Of a stretch of DNA of 64,000 bases, positions 16,651 to 25,487 are shown one piece after another. Source of the DNA: CAVQRB01 sp963715055 (lineage in GTDB: Bacteria; Pseudomonadota; Alphaproteobacteria; Rhodobacterales; Rhodobacteraceae); contig CAVQRB010000003.1 in NCBI GenBank assembly GCA_963715055.1, forward strand, positions 47,966 through 111,965, written 5' to 3'. The notes under the pieces were generated by a model. The model was not told the DNA's origin and searched no databases. It saw nothing but the letters and a program-made list of their open reading frames with translations. A program made the position numbers and the translations under genes. Position 1 is the first letter of the stretch, and every line of letters begins with the position of its first letter.

Positions 16651-17826
16651 ATGGAGAGACCCATGTTCATCGGTGCGGAGATCTTCCGCCATTCAAGCTA
16701 CGGGCGCTGGCATCCCCTGCGGGTGCCGCGGGTTTCGACCGTCATGGACCTGAGCCGCGCGCTTGGCTGGCTGCCGCCCGGGCAGTTCATCACCGCGCCG
16801 CGGGCCAAGCCCAAAGCGTTGGAGGTCTGGCATACGCCCGATTATATTGCGGCTTTACAGCGGGTTGAGGCGGAACAGACCGCAACGGCTGAAGATACTA
16901 CGCGCCACGATCTGGGCTCTGTCACCAACCCGGTCTATCCGGAGATCTACCGACGGCCGGCGACGGCGGCCGGGGGCTCGCTGCTGGCGGGGGAACTGCT
17001 GAAGGATGGCGGCGTGATCTACAACCCGCCCGGCGGGACGCACCACGGGATGCCGGACCGCGCGAACGGCTTTTGCTATCTCAACGATCCGGTGCTGGCG
17101 ATGCTGTCCTTGCGCCGAAATGGCGTGCGGCGGATCGTCTATGTGGATATCGACGCGCATCATTGCGACGGGGTGGCGGTCGGGTTTCATGGTGATCCCG
17201 ACTGCCTGATGATCTCGGTGCATGAGGAGCGGCTCTGGCCCCGCACCGGGCCGCTGGAGGACGATGCGGGCGGGTCCGCGATCAACCTGCCGGTGCCGCG
17301 CGGGCTCAACGACAGTGAAATGGCCCTGATCAGAGACGAATTGATCCTGCCGCAGGTCGCAGCCTTCGCGCCCGAAGCCATCGTTCTTCTGTGTGGTGCC
17401 GATGGGGTGGAGGAGGACCCGCTGGCGCATCTGTCGCTCTCCAACAATGCGCATTGGGAGATCGTCGCAGCACTCATGGGCATGGCGCCAAGGCTGCTTG
17501 TATTGGGCGGCGGCGGGTATAATCCTTGGTCGGTGGGCCGGCTCTGGACCGGGGTCTGGGCGACGCTCAACGGCCATGCCATCCCCGAGCGTCTGCCGGA
17601 ACCAGGCGAAGCGGTGCTTCGCGGCTTGCGCTGGGAGAATACCCGGCGCGGCAAGAACCCGCCCGAGCATTGGTTCACGACCCTGCGCGATGCGCCTCGG
17701 GAAGGTGCGGTGCGCGATGTGATCCGGGACCGGGTCGGGGCCTTGCAGCTGCGCCGGGCGCAACGGCAGTCGACGCCGGGAACCGCGATCGCGAATCGGC
17801 CCCCGGAAACCGGGGTTAACGCCTGA
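16651..17826 (+). CDS. Class I histone-deacetylase-like deacylase
   Basis: 391 residues. Zinc-dependent deacylase of the HDAC/AcuC/acetylpolyamine amidohydrolase superfamily. The active-site histidine pair is in PPGGTHHGMP (His131-His132), zinc ligands Asp168 and His170 in YVDIDAHHCDGV, the third ligand Asp251 in LLCGADGVEEDP, and the catalytic-type tyrosine in GGGGYNPWS. In bacteria such enzymes remove acyl groups from small amines or amides, less often proteins. It sits between the peptide-type permeases and their probable binding-protein gene, suggesting it deacylates the imported substrate. Starts at 16627 or 16663 are also possible. Confidence 0.88.
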   Translation: MERPMFIGAEIFRHSSYGRWHPLRVPRVSTVMDLSRALGWLPPGQFITAPRAKPKALEVWHTPDYIAALQRVEAEQTATAEDTTRHDLGSVTNPVYPEIYRRPATAAGGSLLAGELLKDGGVIYNPPGGTHHGMPDRANGFCYLNDPVLAMLSLRRNGVRRIVYVDIDAHHCDGVAVGFHGDPDCLMISVHEERLWPRTGPLEDDAGGSAINLPVPRGLNDSEMALIRDELILPQVAAFAPEAIVLLCGADGVEEDPLAHLSLSNNAHWEIVAALMGMAPRLLVLGGGGYNPWSVGRLWTGVWATLNGHAIPERLPEPGEAVLRGLRWENTRRGKNPPEHWFTTLRDAPREGAVRDVIRDRVGALQLRRAQRQSTPGTAIANRPPETGVNA

Positions 17827-17840
17827 AAACAAGGGATCTG

Positions 17841-17869
17841 ACGTGGGGTGACATCCGTGCACCCCACGT
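17841..17869. terminator. Hairpin between convergent HDAC-like and ADH genes
   Basis: Perfect 10-bp stem ACGTGGGGTG (17841-17850) / CACCCCACGT (17860-17869) with a 9-nt loop. There is no T-tract, but its position between two convergent stops suits a bidirectional terminator or mRNA end protector. The rest of the 149-nt gap shows a short GTACACCCC duplication and nothing else. Confidence 0.5.
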
Positions 17870-17975
17870 ACACCCCCTGTACACCCCCGGCGCACGCCGA
17901 AGCTGGTTTAACCTAGCGTGCGCTGTGCTTCGTGAAGACTTCGTGAACGGCAGCGCTGACCCCGGTTCAGAGGGT

Positions 17976-19010
17976 TCAGTTCAGGAAATCGGTGATGACG
18001 GCGGTGCCCGGAGCGGTCGGCCCTTTCATTGCGCGAAGCTCGCCGCTTGCAGCCGAAAGGGCCACTTCGCGCGCCACCATCGGTCGGATATCGACCTGAC
18101 CGCGTTCGATCATGCCGAGCAGCGACGGGTACTTCCAAGCCGGCATTCCGCGGGTGCCAAAGAAGGCCAATTGCTTGGCATAGATCGCGCGCATGTTGAC
18201 TGTCATCATCCCATCGCCCGCGGGCATGCCGACATGCACATGCCGGCCGAGGGTGGCAAGACACTCCACCGAGGCGTTGGTGGTCTGGGCGATGCCGAGC
18301 GCCTCGACGGAGACCTGCGCACCGCCGCCGGTGATCTCGCGGATTGCGGCGGCGGCGTCCACCTTGGCCGCGTTGACGGCGGCGTCGGCCCCGAGCGCCT
18401 GTGCATGGGCGAGCTTTTCATCGACCACGTCGACCACGACGACGCGCGCGCCGAGCATTTTCGCCAGTAACAGTGTCGCAAGGCCGATCCCGCCGGTGCC
18501 GTGCACCGCCACCCATTCGCCCGCACGCAGCGCCGCGCGGTCCGTGAGCGCATGCCAGGCCGTGGTCACGCGGCAACCGAGTCCGGCGGCAAGCGCCGGG
18601 GTGATCGTTTCGGGCAATGGGACCAGATTGTGATCGAAGGGCACGGCCACATATTCCGCATAGGCGCCGGGGGTGCCGAAGCCCGGCACGATCTGGTCGG
18701 GGCAGGTGTTGGACACGCCGGTGCGGCAGGCGGGACAGGTGCCGCAGGCGAGAATGAAGGGCGCGATCAGGCGCTCGCCGACCTTGTGCGCCGCCCCGGC
18801 GCCGGCCTCGACCACCGTTCCGCAGTATTCATGCCCGAGGATGGCGCCGGGAAGCACCTTCGGATGCTCGCCGGTCCAGCCGTGGAAATCGGAGCGGCAC
18901 ACGCCGCAGGCCTCGACCTTCAGCACGACGCCGTTGTCGGGGCAGGCCGGATCGGCAACCGTCTCTATTGCAAGGTCTTCGTTGAAATTTCGGATGACGG
19001 CGGCGCGCAT
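17976..19010 (-). CDS. Zinc-dependent medium-chain alcohol dehydrogenase
   Basis: 344 residues. Catalytic zinc ligands are in CGVCRSDFHGW and GHEYCG; the structural zinc site is the four-cysteine loop around CGTCPACRTGVSNTC; the NAD(P)-binding motif is GTGGIGLATLLLAK, with an acidic residue (VDVVDEK) suggesting NAD preference. The substrate is unknown. ATG 19010 has AGGAA upstream. It lies 125 nt downstream of the ABC binding-protein gene on the same strand and may be part of the same uptake and catabolism unit. Confidence 0.9.
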   Translation of the reverse strand: MRAAVIRNFNEDLAIETVADPACPDNGVVLKVEACGVCRSDFHGWTGEHPKVLPGAILGHEYCGTVVEAGAGAAHKVGERLIAPFILACGTCPACRTGVSNTCPDQIVPGFGTPGAYAEYVAVPFDHNLVPLPETITPALAAGLGCRVTTAWHALTDRAALRAGEWVAVHGTGGIGLATLLLAKMLGARVVVVDVVDEKLAHAQALGADAAVNAAKVDAAAAIREITGGGAQVSVEALGIAQTTNASVECLATLGRHVHVGMPAGDGMMTVNMRAIYAKQLAFFGTRGMPAWKYPSLLGMIERGQVDIRPMVAREVALSAASGELRAMKGPTAPGTAVITDFLN

Positions 19011-19135
19011 GGCAGGTTCCTTTGGTCGGGCTTCTGCGCGAAGTCGAGGTCAAGGACTGGCGAAGGTCAAGAGCGAAAGTCGTACAGCGCAGATCCTCGG
19101 ATGCCGCGGACAGGCGGCATCCGAAGCATTCTATC

Positions 19136-20620
19136 TCACTCCGCCCAACTGACGCCGGTGAGGTCGGTGGCTTGCGTCGGCGCATTGGCCCAGAGGCCTT
19201 GCAGCTCGCGTTTTGCCACCGAAAGTTGCGCCAGCTGGAAGAGGTAGCCGTTCACGTAATCATCCGCGATGATCTTCTGCGCCTCCTGCAGCATTTGCGT
19301 CCGCATCTCCGGGTCGGTCGTGACGTTGAGCTTGGTCACCAACTCCTGGAAGGCGGGATTGTCGTATTGGAAGTAGTAATCCGGGTTGGCGTAGATGCCG
19401 ATGTCCATGGGTTCGGTATGGCTGACGATGGTCAGGCCGAAATCCTTGCCCTTGAAGACGGATTCGAGCCATTGCGCCCATTCCACGTTGATGATCTCCG
19501 CCTTGATGCCGACGGCGGCCAGTTGCGAGGCGATGATCTCGCCGCCGCGCCGGGCATAGGAGGGGGGCGGCAGGTAGAGGGTGGTCTCGAAACCATCCGG
19601 CAGGCCGGCCTCTGTCAGCAGCGCCTTGGCCTTTTCCGGATCATGGGCGGATTCTGCGGTCAGATCGGAGTAAGCGGGATTGTGTGGCGCGAAATGCGTG
19701 CCGATGGGCGTGCCGTAGCCGAACATGGCGCCATCCACGATCGCCTGGCGGTCGATGGCAAGGGCCACGGCCTCGCGCACCAGCTTGTTGTCGAAGGGCG
19801 CGCGCTTGTTGTTCATGGCGAGGATGGTTTCGCCCTCGGTGGAGCCCACGAGAACCTGAAAGCGCGGGTCTGCCTCGAACTGTGGCAGGTTTTCGGGCGA
19901 GGGGAAGCCGGTGAAGTAATCCACGTCCTCGGCCATCATCGCGGCGAAGGCGGCGGTGGGGTCGGAGATGAACTTGAAGGTGACGGTCTCCAGTTGCGCG
20001 GGCGTGCCCCAATAGGCGTCGTTGCGCACCAGGTCGATGCGATCCGACTGTACCCAGTCCACGAATTTGAAGGCACCGGTGCCGATGGGCGTCTGCTTGA
20101 TGCCCTCGATGCTTTCGGGTGCCACGATGACCGCGTCGCCCCAGGCGAGGTTGAAGAGCATGTTGCCGTTGGGCTCGGAGAGGGTGATCTTCACGGTCAG
20201 CGGATCGATGACCTCCACCGAGGCGATGGCGGCGTAGAGCGCCTTCTGCGCATTGGCGCTGTCGGCGGCATTGATCCGGTCGAGGGAGAATTTCACGTCC
20301 TCGGCGTCCATGGTTGTGCCGTCGTGGAAGGTGACGCCGTCATGCAGCTTGAAGGTATAGGTCAGCCCGTCGTCGGAAATCTCCCAGCTTTCCGCCAGTC
20401 CCGGCACCACGGAGCCGTCGGCGGTAAAGCGGGTGAGCCCTTCGAAGACGTTGGCATAGAGCACGGAGTCGATGGCGCCGGCGGCCGCGGAGGTCGGGTC
20501 GAGGTGCGGCGGTTCCAGCTGCATCGCGACGGTGATGTCTGATTGTGCCTGTGCCGCGCCGAAGGTGGCGAGCAGGGCGAGGGCGGGGAGCCCGGCGAGG
20601 CGGGAGAGGGTATGGATCAT
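19136..20620 (-). CDS. Periplasmic substrate-binding protein of a peptide-type ABC transporter
   Basis: 494 residues with a signal peptide (MIHTLSRLAGLPALALLATF, then AAQA cleavage region). SBP_bac_5 family: QLEPPHLDPTSAAAGAIDS, the LAESWEISDDGLTYTFKLHD signature and VREAVALAIDRQAIVDGAMF are typical of DppA/OppA-like proteins. It probably serves the DppB/DppC/DppDF system encoded 3 kb further along the same strand, since no other permease is nearby. ATG 20620 has a GGAGGA site. It follows the M20 peptidase gene by 86 nt. Confidence 0.92.
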   Translation of the reverse strand: MIHTLSRLAGLPALALLATFGAAQAQSDITVAMQLEPPHLDPTSAAAGAIDSVLYANVFEGLTRFTADGSVVPGLAESWEISDDGLTYTFKLHDGVTFHDGTTMDAEDVKFSLDRINAADSANAQKALYAAIASVEVIDPLTVKITLSEPNGNMLFNLAWGDAVIVAPESIEGIKQTPIGTGAFKFVDWVQSDRIDLVRNDAYWGTPAQLETVTFKFISDPTAAFAAMMAEDVDYFTGFPSPENLPQFEADPRFQVLVGSTEGETILAMNNKRAPFDNKLVREAVALAIDRQAIVDGAMFGYGTPIGTHFAPHNPAYSDLTAESAHDPEKAKALLTEAGLPDGFETTLYLPPPSYARRGGEIIASQLAAVGIKAEIINVEWAQWLESVFKGKDFGLTIVSHTEPMDIGIYANPDYYFQYDNPAFQELVTKLNVTTDPEMRTQMLQEAQKIIADDYVNGYLFQLAQLSVAKRELQGLWANAPTQATDLTGVSWAE

Positions 20621-20706
20621 GGGATTTAGGTCCTCCGGGGAATTTGCGGCGATGTTACAAGGGTTGCGTGCAGGATCACAGGGGGAATTGCACGGCGCGC
20701 GCGGTA

Positions 20707-21994
20707 TCACGCGTCCTTTGTGGGCAGCAGCAGCGACTGAAGCGCGGCACCCATGACCTTGGCGCTGTCGAGCATGTCATCGATCCCGACATATTCATCG
20801 GGTTTGTGGGCAAGTTCGAGGATGCCCGGCCCGTAGGCGATGCAGTTCTTCAGCTTGCCGATGCGGTCGATGTGTTTCTGGTCGTAGGTGCCGGGAGAGG
20901 CGACATAGGCGGGTGGTTTGCCCATCACAGCTTCGATGGCCTTGGCCACAGTGCGAACGACGGGCGCCTCGCGGTCGGTCATCGAGGGCAGGACGGAATT
21001 GATTTCAGTCAGTTCGTAGTCGAAATCGGCGCGGGTGGCCTTCAGCCCTTCGAGAAGCGCCGTGACCTCGCCCCGCACCTGATCGAGCGGTTCTTCCAGC
21101 AGGAACCGCCGGTCGATCACGATGCGGCAGGTGTCGGGCACGCAATGGGCGGGCAGACCGGTGAAATCCGCGTCCTGCTCAGGCTGGCCGCCGTGGATGG
21201 AATTGATGTTCATGGTGGACGAGCGCGCGCCCTCGGGCACCACAGGCATGTCGGTGCGCCGCGCGGCCATGGCCGGAAAGAGCTTCTGCCTCGAACTCGG
21301 CCAGAACCGCCCCCATGTGGCGGACCGCGCAATCGCCGAGAAAGGGCATGGAGCCATGGGCGATCTCGCCCTTGGTCTCGATTTCGGCCCACCAGCCGCC
21401 GCGATGGCCAAGGCAGATGCGGTCCTTGTTCAAGGGTTCGGGGATGATCACGTGGTGCACGCGGTCGGGGTCGAAAAAGCCCAGTTCGGCAAGATGGGCA
21501 ACGCCGCCGTAGCCGCCCGATTCTTCATCAGCCGTGCCGGAGATTTCAATGGCGCCGGCGAAATCCGGGTGGGCTTCCAGGAAGGCCTCGCAGGCGATGA
21601 TCGAGGCGGCGAGCCCGCCTTTCATGTCGCAGGCGCCACGCCCGTAGATCTTCCCGTCCGAAACCTCTCCGCCGAAAGGATCGAAGGTCCAGCCGCGGCC
21701 GACCTCGACCACATCGGTGTGGCTGTTGAAATGCACGCACTCGCCGGGGGAGCGGCCTTCGCGGCGGGCGACGATGTTCCAGCGGGGGTATCTGTCGCTG
21801 TCGCCCGGTGTGCCGGTGGCGCGGATCAGCTGTGTCTCGAACCCATGCGTTTTCAGGCGCTTGTCCAGGAAATCGCAGATATCGCGGTAGTGCCGACCCG
21901 GCGGGTTCAGCGTGGGGATGCGGATCAGCGCCTGCGTCAGCCGGATCAGATCGTCCCGTTTGCCGTCTATTCTCGCGGAAAGGATGGTTGCCAT
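20707..21994 (-). pseudogene. M20 family peptidase/deacylase (ArgE/DapE type), frameshifted
   Basis: Zinc-dependent amidohydrolase of the ArgE/DapE/acetylornithine deacetylase group. The N-terminal part (from 21994) has metal-site blocks HFNSHTDVVEVG, YGRGACDMKGG and SGTADEESGGYGG. The C-terminal part (to 20707) is in another frame and contains the dimerisation domain and GTYDQKHIDRIG. The break is near 21286: after AVLAEFEA the continuation KLFPAMAARRTDMPVVPEGA is one frame over, and removing one base restores about 428 residues. It is either a sequence error or a recent loss. Neighbours (binding protein, aminotransferase) suggest it hydrolyses an imported N-acyl amino acid or peptide. Confidence 0.85.
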
Positions 21995-22058
21995 GACCAC
22001 AGTTTTCGCCGTTGCGCCCGGCTTGGCAAGGGGATTGCGCGGGGGCGCCGTCGGATCT

Positions 22059-22080
22059 GGATATTTATGGCCAAAAGAAG
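22059..22080. repeat. Intergenic repeat copy B
   Basis: The 22-mer GGATATTT..GGCCAAAAGAAG matches the copy at 2155-2176 at 20 of 22 positions. It lies between the M20 peptidase and class V aminotransferase genes, just beyond the aminotransferase stop. Confidence 0.6.
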
Positions 22081-22087
22081 CGGGCGG

Positions 22088-23344
22088 TCAGCTCGGGTCC
22101 GAGATGTCTTTCAGGGCGGCGAGCAGGGCGCGGATTTCATCAAGGCTGTTGTAGTGACAAAGAGAGACGCGGACGGCGGCGTCGAGGCCGAGCGGGGTGA
22201 GGATGTTGCCCGAATAATGATCGGCCTTGCGGATGTGGGTGCGGATACCCGCCCCGTTCAGGCGGGTCACGATTTCGGCGGCCGGGACGTGCGCGAGCGC
22301 GAAGCAGACCAGCCCTTCCCGCATGGGGTTGTCCGCGCCGCCAAGAATGGTGGCGCCGGGCAGGTCGGCAAGTCCCGGCAGGTTGCCGGTGCCATGCAGC
22401 AAGGCGCCGGTCAACGCCGCCTCATGGGCGTGAATGGCGGCTCCGGCAGCTTCGATCCGCGAGCGCGGCGGCAATGTCGCATCCTGCTGCGCGCCGAGCC
22501 AGTCGAAATAGGCCACGACATCGGAGAAGGTGGCATAGGCGCCGGTGTCGCGGGTGCCCATTTCCCAGTTGGCGCGCGGGCCGTCGATGAGCTGTTCGAT
22601 GTCGAGCGCGGTCAGCCGGTCGGACACCCAGGCGATCCCGTAGCCGTGGCGGGAGAAGACCTTGTAGGGGGAGATCACGTAGCCGTCGATGTCATAGGCG
22701 GCGATGTCGATGCGCCCGTGGCTGGCGTGCTGGATGCCATCGACGAAGATGAAGGCTTCGGGGGCCACGGCCCGGATCGCGCGGGCGATACCGGCCACAT
22801 CATTGGCGATTCCGGTAACGGGCGAGGTGTGCAGGATCGTGGCGACCTGCACATCGGGGGTCATGGCACCGGCGTAGGCATCAGCACTGACCGATCCCGT
22901 GGCGTCGTCATGGGGTACCGACACATAGGGTTTGCCGGCGATCCCGGCCCAATGCTGTGCTGCGGACCGCGAGGCCGGGTGTTCGACCGTGGAGCCGATG
23001 ACCTTGCCCGGTGGCGTGCCGGTGATCATCGTGCGGATCAGGCGGAAGGTGAGTTCGGTGCCGCTTTCACCGACGAAGAACTGCCCGCCCTCCGGGTTGA
23101 AGAAGGTGTCCATGTGGGCCTTGGCGCGGTCGATGATCTCGCCCAAGGCCTTGGCGGCGGGGTTGTCGCGGCCCTGGTTGTCGGGGATCGCGGCGAATGT
23201 GGCGGAGGTTTCCACCGCGGATTTCAGCGTCAGCGCACCGCCCGCGTTTTCGAAGAAGATGCGCGGTCCCTGAAAGGGGCAACTGTCCACATGCGCGAAA
23301 CGGGAGCGAATGTCGGAGAGAAGGGCGGGGGCAAAGGCGGACAT
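22088..23344 (-). CDS. Class V aminotransferase (cysteine-desulfurase-like fold)
   Basis: 418 residues. PLP enzyme of the NifS/isopenicillin-N-epimerase/kynureninase superfamily. The PLP-binding lysine is in DGYVISPYKVFSRHGYG, the PLP aspartate in FIFVDGIQHASHG, and the cofactor phosphate loop near FFVGESGTELTFR. There is no cysteine-rich loop typical of true desulfurases, so an aminotransferase, lyase or epimerase role is more likely. The start at 23344 follows GGGAA. It heads the minus-strand set aminotransferase - M20 - binding protein. A divergent stress promoter for the FNT gene lies just upstream. Confidence 0.85.
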   Translation of the reverse strand: MSAFAPALLSDIRSRFAHVDSCPFQGPRIFFENAGGALTLKSAVETSATFAAIPDNQGRDNPAAKALGEIIDRAKAHMDTFFNPEGGQFFVGESGTELTFRLIRTMITGTPPGKVIGSTVEHPASRSAAQHWAGIAGKPYVSVPHDDATGSVSADAYAGAMTPDVQVATILHTSPVTGIANDVAGIARAIRAVAPEAFIFVDGIQHASHGRIDIAAYDIDGYVISPYKVFSRHGYGIAWVSDRLTALDIEQLIDGPRANWEMGTRDTGAYATFSDVVAYFDWLGAQQDATLPPRSRIEAAGAAIHAHEAALTGALLHGTGNLPGLADLPGATILGGADNPMREGLVCFALAHVPAAEIVTRLNGAGIRTHIRKADHYSGNILTPLGLDAAVRVSLCHYNSLDEIRALLAALKDISDPS

Positions 23345-23370
23345 GGGGTGTTCCCGAAAAAACCTGCAAT

Positions 23371-23396
23371 GGAACCGTTTGGGAGGTTTTCGCGTT
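23371..23396 (+). promoter_or_regulatory. EcfG-type promoter upstream of the FNT gene
   Basis: GGAAC (23371-23375), 17 nt, then CGTT (23393-23396) matches the alphaproteobacterial EcfG consensus GGAAC-N16/17-CGTT exactly. It ends 45 nt before the FNT start at 23441. ecfG itself is 4 kb away. Confidence 0.75.
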
Positions 23397-23440
23397 TGAA
23401 GTCAAGCGCCCGGTAGCGGTGCCGACAGGAAGGGACGTGG

Positions 23441-24262
23441 ATGAACGAGAGCCAGCGCGAGGCGCAGGAAGAGGAAGAGCAGGTTCAGGAGGCGACGGCG
23501 ATCGCCCCCAAGCTGATCTATGAGGTGATCCGCCGCGAAGGCGAGGAAGAGATGGCCCGCACCAATCGTGCACTGGCCTGGTCAGGCGTCGCCGCCGGTG
23601 TGATGATCAGCTTTTCGGTGCTGGGCGAGGCGATCTTCCGCACCTACCTGCCCGACACGCCGTCGCGCTACCTGCTCGAGAACGTCGGCTATTCGCTGGG
23701 GTTCCTCGCGGTCATCCTCGGGCGGATGCAGCTTTTCACGGAAAACACCATCACGACGGTCCTGCCGGTCATGGTCACCCGCAGCAGGGAGAGTTTCTTC
23801 AGGATGCTGCGGCTCTGGGGAATCGTGCTGGCGGCCAATGTGGTGGGCGCCTTCGCCATTGCGGCGCTTTTTGTCTTCACGCCTGCACTGGCGCCGTCGC
23901 TGCTGTCGTCGGTGGTCGATCTGTCGCATCACGCGACCGGCATGGGGGCGGCCACCGGGTTCTGGAAGGCGATCCCTGCCGGGGTCATCGTGGCGCTGAT
24001 CGTCTGGATGCTACCGCAGGCGGAAGAGGCGAAATTCTTTGTGATCCTCGTCTTCACCTGGCTCATCGCCGCGGGCGATTTCACCCATATCGTCGCCGGA
24101 TCGGTGGAGATGGCGGTGCTGATCTGGATCGGAGAACTCGGTGCGGCCACGGCGATCGGCGGGTTCTTCCTGCCGGTGCTTGCGGGCAACATCATCGGCG
24201 GCACGGCAATCTTCACGCTGATGGCCTGGGGCCAGGTGCGCGATGAATTGCCTCAATCATGA
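23441..24262 (+). CDS. Formate/nitrite transporter (FNT) family protein, YfdC-like
   Basis: 273 residues. About six membrane helices follow an acidic N-terminus (NESQREAQEEEEQVQEATAI). FNT proteins are pentameric channels for small monovalent anions; this YfdC-like subgroup has no firmly known substrate. Family features are GRMQLFTENTITTVLPV in the first half and the mirrored TWLIAAGDFTHIVAGSVEMA in the second. An EcfG-type promoter lies 45 nt upstream, so it is probably induced in the general stress response. Followed by the PLDc_N and BrkB genes in the same direction. Confidence 0.88.
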   Translation: MNESQREAQEEEEQVQEATAIAPKLIYEVIRREGEEEMARTNRALAWSGVAAGVMISFSVLGEAIFRTYLPDTPSRYLLENVGYSLGFLAVILGRMQLFTENTITTVLPVMVTRSRESFFRMLRLWGIVLAANVVGAFAIAALFVFTPALAPSLLSSVVDLSHHATGMGAATGFWKAIPAGVIVALIVWMLPQAEEAKFFVILVFTWLIAAGDFTHIVAGSVEMAVLIWIGELGAATAIGGFFLPVLAGNIIGGTAIFTLMAWGQVRDELPQS

Positions 24263-24324
24263 CGTGCAGGTAAGCTGCGTGGGCGAGGTCCGGGCCTGAC
24301 CGGACGGAAAGACTGGAGAACATC

Positions 24325-24510
24325 ATGTCCAACAATTACGTGGGTTTCGGGGGGTTCATCCTCCTTGTGCTGAACATCTGGGCGATCGTGTCGATCTTCG
24401 GCTCGGCAGCCTCGACAGGGAGCAAGGTGCTTTGGACCCTGCTGGTTCTGATTCTGCCGCTGGTCGGTTTCATCATCTGGCTGCTCGCCGGGCCGCGGGC
24501 AAGCAGGTGA
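24325..24510 (+). CDS. Small PLDc_N domain membrane protein
   Basis: 61 residues with two membrane helices separated by SAASTGSKVLWTLLVLILP. This matches the phospholipase D nuclease N-terminal (PLDc_N) family of small two-span proteins, which are not enzymes and have no defined role. The ribosome binding site is GGAGAA upstream. It sits 62 nt after FNT and 4 nt before the BrkB gene, so it is probably co-transcribed within the stress-linked operon. Confidence 0.8.
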   Translation: MSNNYVGFGGFILLVLNIWAIVSIFGSAASTGSKVLWTLLVLILPLVGFIIWLLAGPRASR

Positions 24511-24514
24511 CGGC

Positions 24515-25456
24515 GTGAAGGGGACAGCACCTGCCGCGCGACACTGGCCCGGCGTTGTCATGGCGACCTTCCGCCAGATCAAGAAAGGCAACCTGAGCCT
24601 GATTTCGGCGGGGGTCGCCTTTTTCACCATGCTGTCGGTCTTTCCGGCGCTTGCCGCACTGGTGGCGATCCTGAGCCTGATCGCCGATCCGGTGGTGGTG
24701 GTCGCACAGCTCGAACAGGTGCAGGGGCTCATGCCGGAGGAGGTCTACCGCATCCTCAAGGCGCGGATCGTCGCCATGGTCAGCACCAGTTCGAACACGC
24801 TGGGATGGGCCGGTATCGTCTCGATTTCCTTTGCTCTCTTCTCGGCGCGCGCGGGTGTCGGCGCCCTGATGCAGGGTCTCAACACCGTCTACGGGCAGGA
24901 AGACCGCGGCAGCCTGCGGCATTTCCTGCGTGCGGTATTGCTGACGGTGAGCCTTGTGGCTGTCGGCATCGTCGCCCTGCTGGCACTGGTCGTCGCTCCG
25001 GTGGTGCTGGCCTTCGTCCCGCTGGGTGTGGCTTCGGCCTTCCTTGCCGATGCGCTGCGCTGGACGATAGCGGTGGCCGTCATTTTCGCGGGCATCGGAC
25101 TGCTCTATCGTTTCGGGCCGAACCGGAGGAGCAAGGGTGTCTCCTGGGTCACGCCGGGGTCAATCTTCGCTGCTACCTCCTGGGCGCTGGTTTCCGTTGT
25201 TTTTTCCTACTACGTCGCGAATTTCGGCAATTACAATGAAATCTACGGTTCCATCGGGGCGGTGATCGCCATGCTGATCTGGCTCTGGATCAGCAGTTTC
25301 CTGGTGCTTCTCGGCGCCGCGCTCAACGCCGAACTCGAAGCCCGGCACATCATTCCCGAACAGGCGCCGATCGGGTCGAAAGAGGCGCGCGGGGACAGAC
25401 TGGCGGCAGCGACAGATGCGGAAAACCCTGGAACAAACGAGGCGGTGGCGGGTTGA
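24515..25456 (+). CDS. YihY/BrkB family inner-membrane protein
   Basis: 313 residues with about six membrane helices. The YihY/BrkB family (once called RNase BN by mistake) has unknown transport or envelope function. Family blocks are NLSLISAGVAFFTMLSVFPA, GVGALMQGLNTVYGQED and IYGSIGAVIAMLIWLWISSF. Start is GTG 24515, 4 nt after the PLDc_N stop; ATG 24560 is an alternative. The hydrophilic C-terminal tail of about 40 residues holds the candidate EcfG promoter for dps. It probably belongs to the FNT stress operon. Confidence 0.87.
   Translation: MKGTAPAARHWPGVVMATFRQIKKGNLSLISAGVAFFTMLSVFPALAALVAILSLIADPVVVVAQLEQVQGLMPEEVYRILKARIVAMVSTSSNTLGWAGIVSISFALFSARAGVGALMQGLNTVYGQEDRGSLRHFLRAVLLTVSLVAVGIVALLALVVAPVVLAFVPLGVASAFLADALRWTIAVAVIFAGIGLLYRFGPNRRSKGVSWVTPGSIFAATSWALVSVVFSYYVANFGNYNEIYGSIGAVIAMLIWLWISSFLVLLGAALNAELEARHIIPEQAPIGSKEARGDRLAAATDAENPGTNEAVAG
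25430..25454 (+). promoter_or_regulatory. Candidate EcfG-type promoter upstream of dps
   Basis: GGAAC (25430-25434), 17 nt, GTTG (25452-). It matches GGAAC-N17-GTT, with G rather than C before GTT. It lies in the 3' end of the BrkB gene, 34 nt before the Dps start. Dps is a common EcfG target in alphaproteobacteria. Confidence 0.6.
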
Positions 25457-25487
25457 TTTCCTGAACGAAACGAAAAGGAGAACACCC

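Noticed and set aside
17869..17890. GTACACCCC tandem after the HDAC-like gene as a repeat array
   Set aside because: Only two copies; no array or direct-repeat structure beyond them.
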